A DNA stretch of 64,000 bases from JAGQRJ01 sp041402045 (GTDB taxonomy: Bacteria; Planctomycetota; J058), in the NCBI GenBank assembly GCA_041402045.1, contig JAWKSZ010000035.1, positions 13,340 to 77,339 of the forward strand, written 5' to 3'. Numbering within the stretch: position 1 is the first letter of the stretch; every line of letters starts with the position of its first letter. The translations under genes and the position numbers were made by a program. This document shows, piece after piece, positions 17,596 through 26,580 of the stretch. The notes under the pieces were generated by a model. That model searched no databases, was not told the DNA's origin, and saw only the letters and a program-made list of their open reading frames with translations.

Positions 17596-19400
17596 ATGGT
17601 GCAGGTCTTCTGGCGGGGTGTCGCGATCGCGACGGTGGGTTGCTCGATCGGCTTGACTGGCTGCAGCCAGGGAAGCGGCGGCTCGGGCGGCGGCGGGAGC
17701 GCGACGACGGCCGGCGCGATCGTGAGCGGGCTGCCGAACCCCGACCGGGACCCGATCGGCTACTCCTTCCAGGAGATCCAGCTCAACCAGGACGCCGGCG
17801 GCGCGGTCAGCGCGCTGGCTCAGGACCCCGACGCCACCGCGATCGTGGCCCTGCACACCCCGGGCAACACCGCGACCGGGGTCCAGACCGACAACACCAC
17901 CGCCGACGGAGACCACCTTCGCCCAGGAAATGGGCAGCACGGCGAGCGTGTATAGCGCTCTACGCCGGCGGCCGCGGCGACGCCGCGAGCGAGGCCGGCG
18001 ACCTCTGGGTTCGCGCCGGCGGGACCTGGAGCCAGGTGCTCGACACCACCGCGGACCGCCTCACGGTGGCCACCGTCGGCAGCAGCCTGTGGGCGCTCAC
18101 CGGCGGCGCGGGCATGCCGGGTGAGATCCTGAGCGTGGACGACACCGGCGCCAGCACCACGGTGGCGACCCTCGACAGCGCGGTCCCGACCGCGGCGATC
18201 GCCTTCGGCGGCGGCGCCTACGTCGGCGGCTACGACGCCGCGACCGGCGCGGCCGTGCTCTACGAGGTGGTCGGCTCGAGCGTCGACCCGATCGACCTGC
18301 CCGGCTCGGCCGGCGGCGCGACCGTCCGCCAGGAGGTCGTCGCCATGCTCAAGGTCCAGACCACGAGCGCCGCGGCCACGACCCCGGCCGCCGGCGTGAC
18401 CAGCCCCGACTACCTGGGCAGCGTGGCCTCGATCCTGGCCAGCCGCTGCACCGTCTGCCACGCCGACACCAACAACGTCGCCGCCTACGCGACCTACCCG
18501 CTGACCTCGTCGGCGGACACCGACGCCGACTACACGGCCACCCAGGCTCAGATCGACACCGCGAGCCCCGCGGACTCGGACCTGCTGCTCAAGGCCACCA
18601 ACACCGTCGCCCACGTCGGCGGCGGGATCCTGACCGTCGGCGACAGCGACTACGACGTGATCCTGGCCTGGATCCAGGACGGGGCCCCGCTGCAGAAAGC
18701 GGCCACCCGACCGCCCCGACCTCGACCAACGCCGAGCTCCTGTTCCTGGCGATCGCCAGCCGCGACCTGCAGACCGGCAACCCGATCGGCGGGTTCCTGC
18801 TCGCGACCTCGGGCGCTGGCTTCGACGTGGTGCGCAGCTTCAGCGGCGACGCCCCGACCGCGCTGGCCTGGAGGACGACACGATCTACGTCGGCACCGCG
18901 ACCGGCGTGCTCAGCTACCGCGACGGCAACGGCCTCTGGAACGACGAGAGCGGGCTCCCCACCCACGGCGCGATCACCGGTCTCGTCGGCCTCGGCGGCG
19001 GGCGGTTCTACCTCGGCACCAGCAACGCCACCGGCGCCCTGCTCGTGCTGCGCACCGCCGACAGCCTGATCACCCCGCCCTCGACCACCCCGCCCTCGAC
19101 CACCCCGCCGACGACCCCCCTGCCGGCCACCGGTGGCCCGACCTTCGTGGCGACCATTCGCCCGCTGCTCGGGAGCTGCAACGCCTGCCACACCAACGCC
19201 GCGATCGTCGGGAGCTCCATGCTCTACGACGCCGTGGACGACGCCGCCGCCCACGCGGTGATCACCCAGCAGGTCGACACCGCCAACCCCGGCGCCTCGA
19301 ACCTGCTGGTCAAGGCCGCGGGCGGCGCGGGCCGGCGGCGGCGGCGCCTCAAGCCGCGGGCAGCTCGCAAGCGACCACCGTGCCGCCGGCGCTCCCCTCT
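17596..19400 (+). pseudogene. Decayed paralogue of the haem lipoprotein with several frameshifts
   Basis: It starts with an ATG after TTGGAGGT and a lipoprotein signal (GLTGCSQGSGGSGGG). The order of segments matches the intact neighbour: EIQLN for EYQLN, SLWALTGGAGMPGEI, AIASRDLQTGNPIGGF, IYVGTATGVLSYRDGNG and CNACHTNAAIVGSSML. The segments lie in different frames, with breaks near 17,910, 17,965, 18,700, 18,870 and 19,330. An additional haem module (CTVCHA near 18,447, ending ILAWIQDGAP) sits in the middle where the intact protein has only a Thr/Gly linker. So the gene once had a different haem number. Decay fits best; dense sequencing errors are the alternative. Confidence 0.7.
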
Positions 19401-19588
19401 GCCAGTAACACCCACCCTGATCTGTGGGGCTCGAGGAGGGCCCCACTTGCCTTCTCTCGATTGTTTCTTTGCACCTGATCTTGCCCGACAGCGCGTCCTT
19501 CCCGGTCGCGCGCGGCGTGTGCAGGTGCAGGGGGAAGTGATCGCCGAGCCTCCGCAGGTGCGTGATTCGTCCCAGCGAAGATCTTCTT

Positions 19589-19713
19589 ACCACCGAGCTC
19601 CGCTGCTGGGGAGAGCGCCTCCCCAACGCGGCACCAAGAAACACCGAAGACACCGAGTCCCGCTGAGACAGGCCGTCTCCCAAACCCGAGAGCAAGAGAC
19701 ACCGAGCTCCGCC
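19589..19713. repeat. Copy B of the dispersed ACACSGA repeat family
   Basis: It contains ACCACCGAGCTCCGCT, then AACACCGAAGACACCGAG followed by TCCCGC, and about 32 nt later GAGACACCGAGCTCCGCC. The left box, variable middle and closing GCTCCGC give the same layout as the copies at 41.0 and 62.5 kb. No gene is convincing from the pseudogene end to 19,834. Confidence 0.5.
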
Positions 19714-19834
19714 TAGACCTCGCGCTGTGGACTGCCGGGCGGAGCTCGATCCAAGAGGTCTTCGCCGAACCTCAGCGTTCAGGGAGCGCGTCACGAGGGA
19801 ACCCCCGCGCGCGGGGAGCTCCGCGCGGCCCTGG

Positions 19835-20506
19835 CTACAGCAGGAGCTTCAAGCAGTCGACCCAGCACCCGGCGATCAGCGGCTCGCGGAGCTGCGCCCA
19901 CTGGTCGGGGCTGGCGGCGACCTCGTCGTAGGCGGCGCGGGGGACCTGGACCCCGGTCTCCGCGTGCTCCTGGGTCTCGTCCACCAGGGCCAGGCGCAGG
20001 TGCTCGGCGTCGGCCTCCACCAGGCGCAGGGCCTGGCCCGGGCCGGGCATGATCCCCTGGGACTTGAACACCTGGAGCTTGAGCAGCTCGAGGGCGTCGT
20101 CCTCGACGTCCGCGTCCCGGGCCACGAGCTTCTCGCGCAGCGCGCCCCAGCCGAACACGACCCGGGGGCGGATCCCCTGGCCGAGCTCCTGGGCGGTGGG
20201 CGGGGCGAGCTTGCCCAGCGACGTGTCGAACACCTCCTGAGCGTGGTCCTCGGCCTCGCGGTAGCGCTCGAGGGCGCTCAGGGAGTGCACGGCGATCCAC
20301 TGCTTGCGGCCGAGGTCCATGTAGCTCAGCTCGGGCGCGCCGCGGAAGGACTCGCCGCAGGCGCAGGAGTAGACCTGGAGTGTGCCCTCGAGGATCTGCT
20401 CGCGGAGCTCGGGCTGCCGGTCGGCGTTGACGCTCTCGTAGCCCTCGAGGTCGAGGGAGGCGCCGCAGCCGGGGCAGGCGACCGTGGTCGTGAAGGTGCG
20501 AGACAT
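19835..20506 (-). CDS. CpXC-domain zinc protein
   Basis: The 223-residue cytosolic protein starts with a zinc ribbon: CPGCG (Cys11, Cys14) and, about 33 residues later, CACG (Cys48, Cys50). This is the CpXC pattern, in which the second pair is separated by only one residue. The rest is helical and charged with no catalytic motif that I can see. An AGGAGG precedes the ATG and TACCGT lies 17 nt upstream of it. It follows the ATP-grasp gene with a 73-nt gap on the same strand, so co-transcription is possible but not certain. Function unknown. Confidence 0.7.
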   Translation of the reverse strand: MSRTFTTTVACPGCGASLDLEGYESVNADRQPELREQILEGTLQVYSCACGESFRGAPELSYMDLGRKQWIAVHSLSALERYREAEDHAQEVFDTSLGKLAPPTAQELGQGIRPRVVFGWGALREKLVARDADVEDDALELLKLQVFKSQGIMPGPGQALRLVEADAEHLRLALVDETQEHAETGVQVPRAAYDEVAASPDQWAQLREPLIAGCWVDCLKLLL

Positions 20507-20579
20507 GGAGTCCTCCTGGGGGGACGGTATCGATCGCCGGAGCTTCGGGCCAAGGACCCTCGCGCAGCCGCCAAGAGGG

Positions 20580-22112
20580 TCAGCGGCCGCCCGTGCTGAG
20601 CTGGTCGAGGAGCCGCGTCGTCTCCTTGTGCAGCCGGTGCGCCTCGGGGAGGGTCTCGGCGATCGCGGTGCAGCCGAGCTTGCCGAACTCGCTCAGGCAG
20701 CCGAGGAGGTGGAACACCACCCCGGTGTCGTCGGCGCGGAAGTGGATCCCCTCGACCACCAGGCGGTCGATCAGGTCGAAGGGCAGGATCCCGCGGTAGG
20801 CGGGCGACGCCAGGTAGTCGGTGGCGTAGTAGCAGCGGGGGTGCCCCTGGGCGGTGTAGAACTGCCCGGTCGCCTCGTCGAAGCGGCCGCCGGTCATGAA
20901 CTTCAGCGTGTTGAAGGGGTGCGTGGTCCCGCCCTGGCGCAGGTTGATCTCGAGCGCGTAGACCTTGGGCGGGCCCGAGGGCTGGGCCACGGTCACGAAG
21001 TCCACGCCGAAGCGCCCGATCACCCCCGCCGCGACCAGCCGGTCGCCGATCTGGCGGCCCAGGCGCTGGAGCTCGAGGCGCACGTTCGGCGCCGCGGGGA
21101 AGGTCGCGCCCATGAACACCTGGCCCGAGCGTCCGCCGAGCACCTGGTCGTGGGTCGAGATCACCTGGACCTCGTGGGCCGGGTTCACGCGCATTTGCAC
21201 GCTGGGCGAGGTCTTCTCGCCCTCGAGCCAGGCCTCGCAGATCCCGCCCATGGCGTCGAACTGCCCGCGGTAGTGGTCCCAGGTCTGGCCCTTGGTCTCG
21301 AAGTTCAGGTTCGGGAGCGCCGCCGCCACGGCCTCGGGGCTGACCGCCTGGCCGGGCCCCGCGCGCAGGGGCTCGAGGTCGAGGACCGCGTTGCCCTCGC
21401 CGCTGAAGCCGTCGTTGAGCTTGACCACCGCCCGCCGCAGCTCGGGGACCTCGACGGTGAGCTCGCTCACCCCCTGGCACAGGTCCTGCACGTCGCGCAG
21501 GCCCTCGCGCCCCGGCGGGATCTCGACCCCCGCTTCGTGGAACACCCGGCGCGAGCCGGTCTTGCTCCCCAGGTGGATCAGGTCGGGGTCGCAGGCGTGC
21601 AGCGGGATCCCGAGCTGCACCGAGAGCGTGCGCTCGAGGGGGGTCGCGTTGAACACGACCATGTGCGCGCGGCTGAGGTCGCCGATCGACTCGCGGATCC
21701 GCTGCACCAGCCGCGGGCGCTCGAGGATCTTGCGGGTCAGGGGGCGGGGCGAGGCGTCGTCGCAGTCGAGGAGCGTGAGCCGGCGCCGCGCGTGCAGGCT
21801 GGGCACCCCGCGCATTTGGTTCAGGTAGTAGTCGATCACCAGCGGGTTCAGCGGCTTGGAGGTCACGTAGACCACCCGCAGGCGCGGCTTCTTGAGCAGC
21901 ATGAGGTTGAACAGCGAGCGCTCTTCGTAGTGCGCGACCCCGGCGATCTTGGCCAGCTCGACCGGGTCCACGCTCTGCGAGGGGATCACCACCGCCGTGT
22001 AGGGCAGCTTCGGGTCGGAGCGGAAGATCTCGAAGCGCGGCTCGAGCTGGGCGGCCAGCTCCTTGAAGCGCGCGATCTCGGCGGGCGTTCCGGGCTCGGG
22101 GAGGTCGGGCAT
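20580..22112 (-). CDS. ATP-grasp peptide ligase, PGM1-like
   Basis: The 510-residue protein has an N-terminal pre-ATP-grasp domain and an ATP-grasp core with VVKLNDGFSGEGNAV (nucleotide loop) and YALEINLRQGGTTHPF (metal-binding Glu and Asn). The conserved C-terminal part reads HPRCYYATDYL...YRGILPFDLID...GVVFHLLGCLSEFGKLG. That C-terminal block is the mark of ligases related to PGM1, which joins a small amino acid to a peptide in pheganomycin synthesis. It should therefore form an amide bond using ATP; the substrates are unknown and no precursor peptide is obvious. TAGACT stands 8 nt before the ATG with no Shine-Dalgarno, so the mRNA may be leaderless. Confidence 0.75.
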   Translation of the reverse strand: MPDLPEPGTPAEIARFKELAAQLEPRFEIFRSDPKLPYTAVVIPSQSVDPVELAKIAGVAHYEERSLFNLMLLKKPRLRVVYVTSKPLNPLVIDYYLNQMRGVPSLHARRRLTLLDCDDASPRPLTRKILERPRLVQRIRESIGDLSRAHMVVFNATPLERTLSVQLGIPLHACDPDLIHLGSKTGSRRVFHEAGVEIPPGREGLRDVQDLCQGVSELTVEVPELRRAVVKLNDGFSGEGNAVLDLEPLRAGPGQAVSPEAVAAALPNLNFETKGQTWDHYRGQFDAMGGICEAWLEGEKTSPSVQMRVNPAHEVQVISTHDQVLGGRSGQVFMGATFPAAPNVRLELQRLGRQIGDRLVAAGVIGRFGVDFVTVAQPSGPPKVYALEINLRQGGTTHPFNTLKFMTGGRFDEATGQFYTAQGHPRCYYATDYLASPAYRGILPFDLIDRLVVEGIHFRADDTGVVFHLLGCLSEFGKLGCTAIAETLPEAHRLHKETTRLLDQLSTGGR

Positions 22113-22120
22113 GTCGGTCG

Positions 22121-22126
22121 AGTCTA
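22121..22126 (-). promoter_or_regulatory. Candidate -10 hexamer TAGACT, near-leaderless
   Basis: Read on the minus strand, TAGACT is 8 nt before the ATG of the ATP-grasp gene, and no ribosome-binding site lies between them. Confidence 0.35.
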
Positions 22127-22181
22127 CGCGAGCGCGCGGGCGCCACGCCAGCGCACCGGATCAGCAGACTTTTACGGAGCC

Positions 22182-22526
22182 TTACCCCCGGTAGACGTCG
22201 TGGCGCCGGGTGAGCACGTCCAGGACCCCGCAGGCGTTGAAGCACAGGCGGTAGTGGGCGTAGGTCGCCGGGTCCTCGGTCGCGGCCAGCTCGAGCTGGG
22301 TCGCGAGCCAGGGCGAGTCGTCGACCCGCAGCACGGCGTCCTCGGGGTGCAGCGGCGCGTCGAGCTCGTCGTTCCAGCTGAACCCGATCACCTCGCGGAA
22401 GGCCACGCACACGTCGGCGTCCTCGCGGTCGGTGAAGCGCACCACCACGTCGCCCTTGTCGAAGGTCAGGCCCACGCCGTCGGCGTCCACGGTCGAGAAG
22501 CCCAGGTCGATCGGTTCGAAGCGCAT
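22182..22526 (-). CDS. Small conserved-looking protein of unknown function
   Basis: The 114-residue soluble protein reads as a compact beta-rich fold (VGLTFDKGDVVVRFTDREDADVCVAFREVIGFSWNDE is split by short turns) followed by a helical C-terminus. There is no signal peptide, Cys pair or membrane segment. It precedes the ATP-grasp gene by 69 nt on the same strand. TAGAGT lies 21 nt before the ATG and GAGG lies closer, so start and frame are credible. I do not recognise the family; it could be an accessory to the ligase. Confidence 0.6.
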   Translation of the reverse strand: MRFEPIDLGFSTVDADGVGLTFDKGDVVVRFTDREDADVCVAFREVIGFSWNDELDAPLHPEDAVLRVDDSPWLATQLELAATEDPATYAHYRLCFNACGVLDVLTRRHDVYRG

Positions 22527-22648
22527 GCCGCGGTCCTCGCGGCGCGCACTCTACCCCCCGGGTCCGATAGCCCCCGGGCAGTGCAAGGCCCTGCGCGGGC
22601 GCAGGCGGCGGTCCAGGCCCCTTGGGTGGCCTGGCCGAAGGACGTCGT

Positions 22649-25030
22649 TCAGCGCCTGTCGCGGAAGTCGTCCCAGTCGCTGCCCTCGCGCTCGATCCTC
22701 GTCTTGAGCTCGTCCGCCTTCTGGAGCTGCTCCCCGTCGGGCAGCCAGTCCACCAAGAAGGACAGTTGGACGTAGAGGTCGGGGAACAGGTCCTCGCGGT
22801 TTTGCGTGTAGACCTTCTCGGCGTTGTAGAGGAAGCGTGCGTCGCGCTCGGACGCGGCCACGGCGGCTCGGATCCGCTCGACCTGTCTTTGGGTATGCGC
22901 AGGGTTCGCGCGCACCAGCTCGAACTGCTGCCGGGCCTCGTCGCTCGCGAAACGACCTAGGGGATCCATGCTCCAGGCGTCGCGGAGGACGGCGAGACCT
23001 CGCTCCAGCGCGAGGGTGGGGTCGCGGCCGAGCTCGGCCTGGACCCGTTGCTGGAGCTTCCTCGCGCGATCGCGCAGCGCTCCCTCCGGCAGCCAGGCGG
23101 CGAGCAGGAACAGCTGCGACTCGAGGTTCGCGTAGCGCTCCGCGCGGGCCTGGTCGAGGATCCGCGTCGCTTCGGCCAGGAAGCGGTGGCGTTGTTCGAT
23201 CTCGGCCACCGCGAGGCGGATCCGGTCGCGGTCGGTCTCGGTGCAGCCGGGGTCCCGGCTCGCTTGCGCGAAGGCTTCTCGCGCCAGCCTGCAGGCCTCG
23301 CCGTCGGGGAAGCCCGAGCCGCCGTGAAGGAGCTGCAACGCCTCGCGCACGAGCTGGGCGTCCCCGCTCTCGCTCTGGAACGCGTTCGCGGCGTCCACGA
23401 GGGCGCGTGCCTGGGTGAGGCGTTCCCCGACCAGGGCTCGCGAGGCGTGCTCGAGGGGGAGCACTGCGAGCTGGGCGGCCAGGGCCTCGAGCTCGGGCAG
23501 GTCCTCCGCCGTGGCCGGTCGCGTGCGCCAGGGGACCGCCGCGCGGACGAGGGTCAGCTCGACCTGCAAGCGGCCCAGGCGATCCGCGAAGGGCTCCTCG
23601 TCGAGAAGGGCGTCGTAGCGCTCCTCGGCTGCGCGGAGCTCCGTCGACGCGGGGTCGGGGAGTCCCTGAGCCAGCGCGTCGGCGACGCGGTCGAAGAGCG
23701 CGGTGAGCTCCTGCTCCTGGGCCAGGCGCTCCGCGTCGCGCTCGGCTTCGACCTCGGGGGCCCAGCGGCTCTGGGGCGCGCGCACGCGCTCGAGCAGGGT
23801 CAGGAAGCAGCGGGCGAGGTATTCGTCGCCGACCTCGGCGCGCCAGCGCCAGGCCTCCTCGAAGCCGAGCCACACCACCTGGCCGGCGCCGGCCCGGCGC
23901 GCGGCGAGGACCGGGGCCGCGCCGTTGCCCTCGCGGCCCTGGACCTCGACCCACACCTCGCCCCCGGGGGCGGGCCCCGTGGCGCCGGCGTGCCAGGCGA
24001 TCTGGGGCAGGTCGCGCCAGATCCGGGTGTTCTCGCTGTAGGTCGCGCGCAGGCGCAGCGCGGGCACCTGCGCGCCCTCGCCGGTGAGCGCCAGGCTCCA
24101 GCGCCCGTCGATCGCGGTGGGGCCGAGCTCGACGGGGAGCAGGGGCGCGAGGGCGTCGAGCACCGCGCCGCGGGGGTGGCTCGAGCCCGCGGCCACGATC
24201 AGCCCCAGGCCGTAGTCCTCGACCTCGCGCCGCAGCTGCGCGAGCCAGGTCGCGCTCACGTCCTGCGGGTCGACGTCGCCCAGGATCACCACGTCGTAGT
24301 CCGCGAGGTCGCCGGGGACGTGGTCGAAGAGCGTGTGCCCGGGGGTCGGCGCCTCGGGGGGCAGGTCGGGGTCGAGGTCGAGCAGCGCGAGCTGGAGCGA
24401 GAGCGCGGGCTCGGCGATCAGGACCTCCTTCAGGTAGCGGTACTGCCAGCGCGGCGAGCCCTCGACGTAGAGCACGTGCAGGCGGCCGTCCTCCCGCGCG
24501 GGCCTTGGCCGAGGCGCGGGCGCGGGGGCCTGGGTGACCGTGCCCTGGCTCGTCGCGGGCGCCTCGCCGACCTGCCAGCCGGAGGAGACCAGGGCCGCGG
24601 CCGCGGCGGTGAGGCCCAGGAGCCCGGCGGCGACCCAGGCCGCGCGGCGCAGGGGCCGCGGGCGCGCGGCGGGCTCGGCGCGCACGAAGCGGGTGCCGGC
24701 GCAGCCCGGGGCGGCGCAGGCGCCGTGGGCCTCGACGCACTCGGCGTGGTGGGGGGCGAGGCACTGGCCGCAGTAGACGCTGCCCTCGAGCTCGAGCCGG
24801 TCGTGGCAGTAGGTGCAGCGCAGGCGGACCTCGAGCTCGGCGCCGCCGGGGGCGTCGCCGTCGGAGGCTTCGACGCGGGGCGCACTCTCGCTGCCCAAGG
24901 CCGCGAGGAACGCGTCGCGGGCGCTGGGCGCCAGGGTGGGGACGGGGTCCTCGGCCCACAGGGCGCCGGCGACCGCGAGGGCGGCGGCCTCGGTGGTCGG
25001 CAGGGCGTCGTCGTGCTCAGGCGAGCTCAT
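22649..25030 (-). CDS. RING-like zinc finger / TM / glutamine-amidotransferase-like protein 1
   Basis: The 793-residue protein has a 60-residue acidic N-terminus and then a zinc module with Cys72, Cys75, Cys87, Cys90, His94, His95, Cys98, Cys105 and Cys110, as in prokaryotic RING/treble-clef fingers. One membrane helix follows (about 131-150), then a class-I-amidotransferase-like domain (HVLYVEGSPRWQYRYLKEVL...YDVVILGDVD; about 184-430). Last is a long helical region with repeats of the type L..W LP(E/D)G. It overlaps the ECF sigma gene by 14 nt, which makes it the natural candidate for the sigma factor's membrane-bound partner. Finger in the cytoplasm and sensor outside is inferred. Two paralogues follow upstream. 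Confidence 0.8.
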   Translation of the reverse strand: MSSPEHDDALPTTEAAALAVAGALWAEDPVPTLAPSARDAFLAALGSESAPRVEASDGDAPGGAELEVRLRCTYCHDRLELEGSVYCGQCLAPHHAECVEAHGACAAPGCAGTRFVRAEPAARPRPLRRAAWVAAGLLGLTAAAAALVSSGWQVGEAPATSQGTVTQAPAPAPRPRPAREDGRLHVLYVEGSPRWQYRYLKEVLIAEPALSLQLALLDLDPDLPPEAPTPGHTLFDHVPGDLADYDVVILGDVDPQDVSATWLAQLRREVEDYGLGLIVAAGSSHPRGAVLDALAPLLPVELGPTAIDGRWSLALTGEGAQVPALRLRATYSENTRIWRDLPQIAWHAGATGPAPGGEVWVEVQGREGNGAAPVLAARRAGAGQVVWLGFEEAWRWRAEVGDEYLARCFLTLLERVRAPQSRWAPEVEAERDAERLAQEQELTALFDRVADALAQGLPDPASTELRAAEERYDALLDEEPFADRLGRLQVELTLVRAAVPWRTRPATAEDLPELEALAAQLAVLPLEHASRALVGERLTQARALVDAANAFQSESGDAQLVREALQLLHGGSGFPDGEACRLAREAFAQASRDPGCTETDRDRIRLAVAEIEQRHRFLAEATRILDQARAERYANLESQLFLLAAWLPEGALRDRARKLQQRVQAELGRDPTLALERGLAVLRDAWSMDPLGRFASDEARQQFELVRANPAHTQRQVERIRAAVAASERDARFLYNAEKVYTQNREDLFPDLYVQLSFLVDWLPDGEQLQKADELKTRIEREGSDWDDFRDRR

Positions 25031-25604
25031 GGCGCAGCTCCTCGGGGTCGATCCCCCGCGCGCGAAGTTCGAGGGCGAGCTGGGCGGCGGCCTCCCGCAG
25101 CCGGGCGCGGGCGGTGGGCACCGAGCAGCTCAGGGTCGCGGCGAGGTCGGCGAGGGTCGTGCCCTCGAGGTGGCGCAGGGCGAGGACGCTGCGCAGCTCG
25201 GGGTCGACGGCGGCGAGGGCCTCGCGGGCCAGGGCGCGGCGCTCGGCGCGGCTGACCTCGTCGGCGGCGGAGGGGGCCAGGCCGCGCCGGGCCTCGACCT
25301 GCGCCTCCCGCGCGCCGCGGGCGGCGGCGCTGCGGGCGCGGTCGAGGGCCACGTTGCGCGCGATCCCCAGGAGGTAGCTGCGCAGGCTCGCCGGCTTCTG
25401 CAGCTTGTCGAAGCGCTCGCGCAGGCGGAGGAACGCCTCTTGCACGGCGTCCTCCAGGTCGAGCTCCGGACCCAGGGTCCGGCTCAGGAGCTGGGCGACC
25501 TCCGGGGCGTGGCGGTCGTAGAGCTCGCCCCACGCCGCGAGGTCGCCCTCCCGCGCGCGCGCGATCCGCTCCGCCTCCGTTCCCGCCTCAGCCACCGTGG
25601 GCAT
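25017..25604 (-). CDS. ECF-type RNA polymerase sigma factor
   Basis: The 195-residue protein has region 2 (WGELYDRHAPEVAQLLSR...DLEDAVQEAFLRLRERF...SLRSYLLGIARNVALDRAR), a short linker, and region 4 (AVDPELRSVLALRHLEGTTLADLAATLSCSVPTARARLREA) with a helix-turn-helix. There is no region 1 or 3, as in ECF sigma factors. ATG at 25604 was chosen because upstream in-frame sequence is only translated satellite repeat. The 3' end overlaps the RING protein gene. The upstream 1.6 kb holds two palindrome-rich tandem arrays, so regulation may be unusual. Targets are unknown; a GGAAC-N16-CGTAT site at 7.4 kb is one candidate. Confidence 0.9.
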   Translation of the reverse strand: MPTVAEAGTEAERIARAREGDLAAWGELYDRHAPEVAQLLSRTLGPELDLEDAVQEAFLRLRERFDKLQKPASLRSYLLGIARNVALDRARSAAARGAREAQVEARRGLAPSAADEVSRAERRALAREALAAVDPELRSVLALRHLEGTTLADLAATLSCSVPTARARLREAAAQLALELRARGIDPEELRHELA

Positions 25605-25800
25605 TCTGCCTCCCCGGACTCCGCGCGCGCCCGCACCCTGGGACGAGGCCGGCGCCGAGAACGGAAAGGACTCGCGCCGCGGTCGGCCTAAGTCTCTGTG
25701 CAGTAGGTCCCTAGGGGTGCGTGGGCGCGTGGGCGACGGCGCTCGGGGGCGAGGGTGCGGGACCGACCTCGTCTCTAAGTCCCGTGAGTTCGACGCGCGC

Positions 25801-26248
25801 GCGTTCTCGTGCGGGAACGTCTGGGGTGCGCGTCGGGGCCGACCGGGCGCGCGGACGTCCCTGGGGTGTGAACGTTGGGGGGCGACCGGCGGCGTGGACG
25901 TCCCTAGGACGTGAACGTTCGGGGTCGACCGGGAGCGCGGACGTCCCAGGACGGGAGCGCTCGGGGTCGACCGGGGAGCGTGACGTCCTCTCCTTGGGAC
26001 GAGAACTGTTGGGGGTCGACCGGGGCGGGACGTCCCAGGACGTGAACGGTGGGGGTCGACCGGGAGCGCGGACGTCCCTGGTGTGAACGTTGGGGGTCGA
26101 CCGGGCACCGCGACGTCCCTGGGGTGAACGTTGGGGGTCGACCGCGCGCGGACGTCCCTGGTGTGAACGTTGGGGGTCGACCGGGAGCGCGGACGTCCCT
26201 GGGGTGTGAACGTTGGGGGTCGACCGGGAGCGCGGACGTCCCTGGGGC
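25801..26248. repeat. Tandem array 1: about ten 38-46 bp units with three palindromes each
   Basis: Units follow GCGGACGTCCCTGGGGTGTG then AACGTTGGGGGTCGACCGGGAGC. Each good unit holds three self-complementary sites: GGACGTCC, AACGTT and GGTCGACC. The first units (before about 26,030) have diverged; the last four are nearly identical. The frames across the array would encode only low-complexity Pro/Arg repeats, so it is not coding. It lies directly upstream of the ECF sigma operon on the minus strand. Repeated dyads suggest a protein-binding cluster or a minisatellite. Confidence 0.75.
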
Positions 26249-26579
26249 GTGTTCAGCGCCGATTTCCTGTGAAGCGCGGCGTCCCCGGCGCGTCTCGAGG
26301 CCACCCTCAGCCCGGCGGGCGCCCATGCCCGTACCCGGTTCGTCTGGCAGCTCCCTAAATGGCTGGGTAGGGAGGCTTCGCTGCTCCCGGTCTGTGCGTC
26401 CCTCCACCTCTCCGACGCTGAGGGGTCTAGCAGCGCGGCTGAGCGTCCGCGGAGCTCGCCAGCGCGTGGACGGCTCCGCAGAGTACGAAATGGGTCGAAC
26501 ACCCCTCCGTCTGAGGAAGGCTGGCAGGACGCACACACCGGGAGCAGCAAGCTGCTCCCCTACGAGCGTTGGGGGAGCG
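26249..26579. other. Spacer between the two tandem arrays
   Basis: No convincing gene is present. A perfect hairpin GGGAGCAGC-AA-GCTGCTCCC lies at 26540-26559 near the border of array 2. The rest is unique GC-rich sequence without recognisable motifs. Confidence 0.4.
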
Positions 26580-26580
26580 T

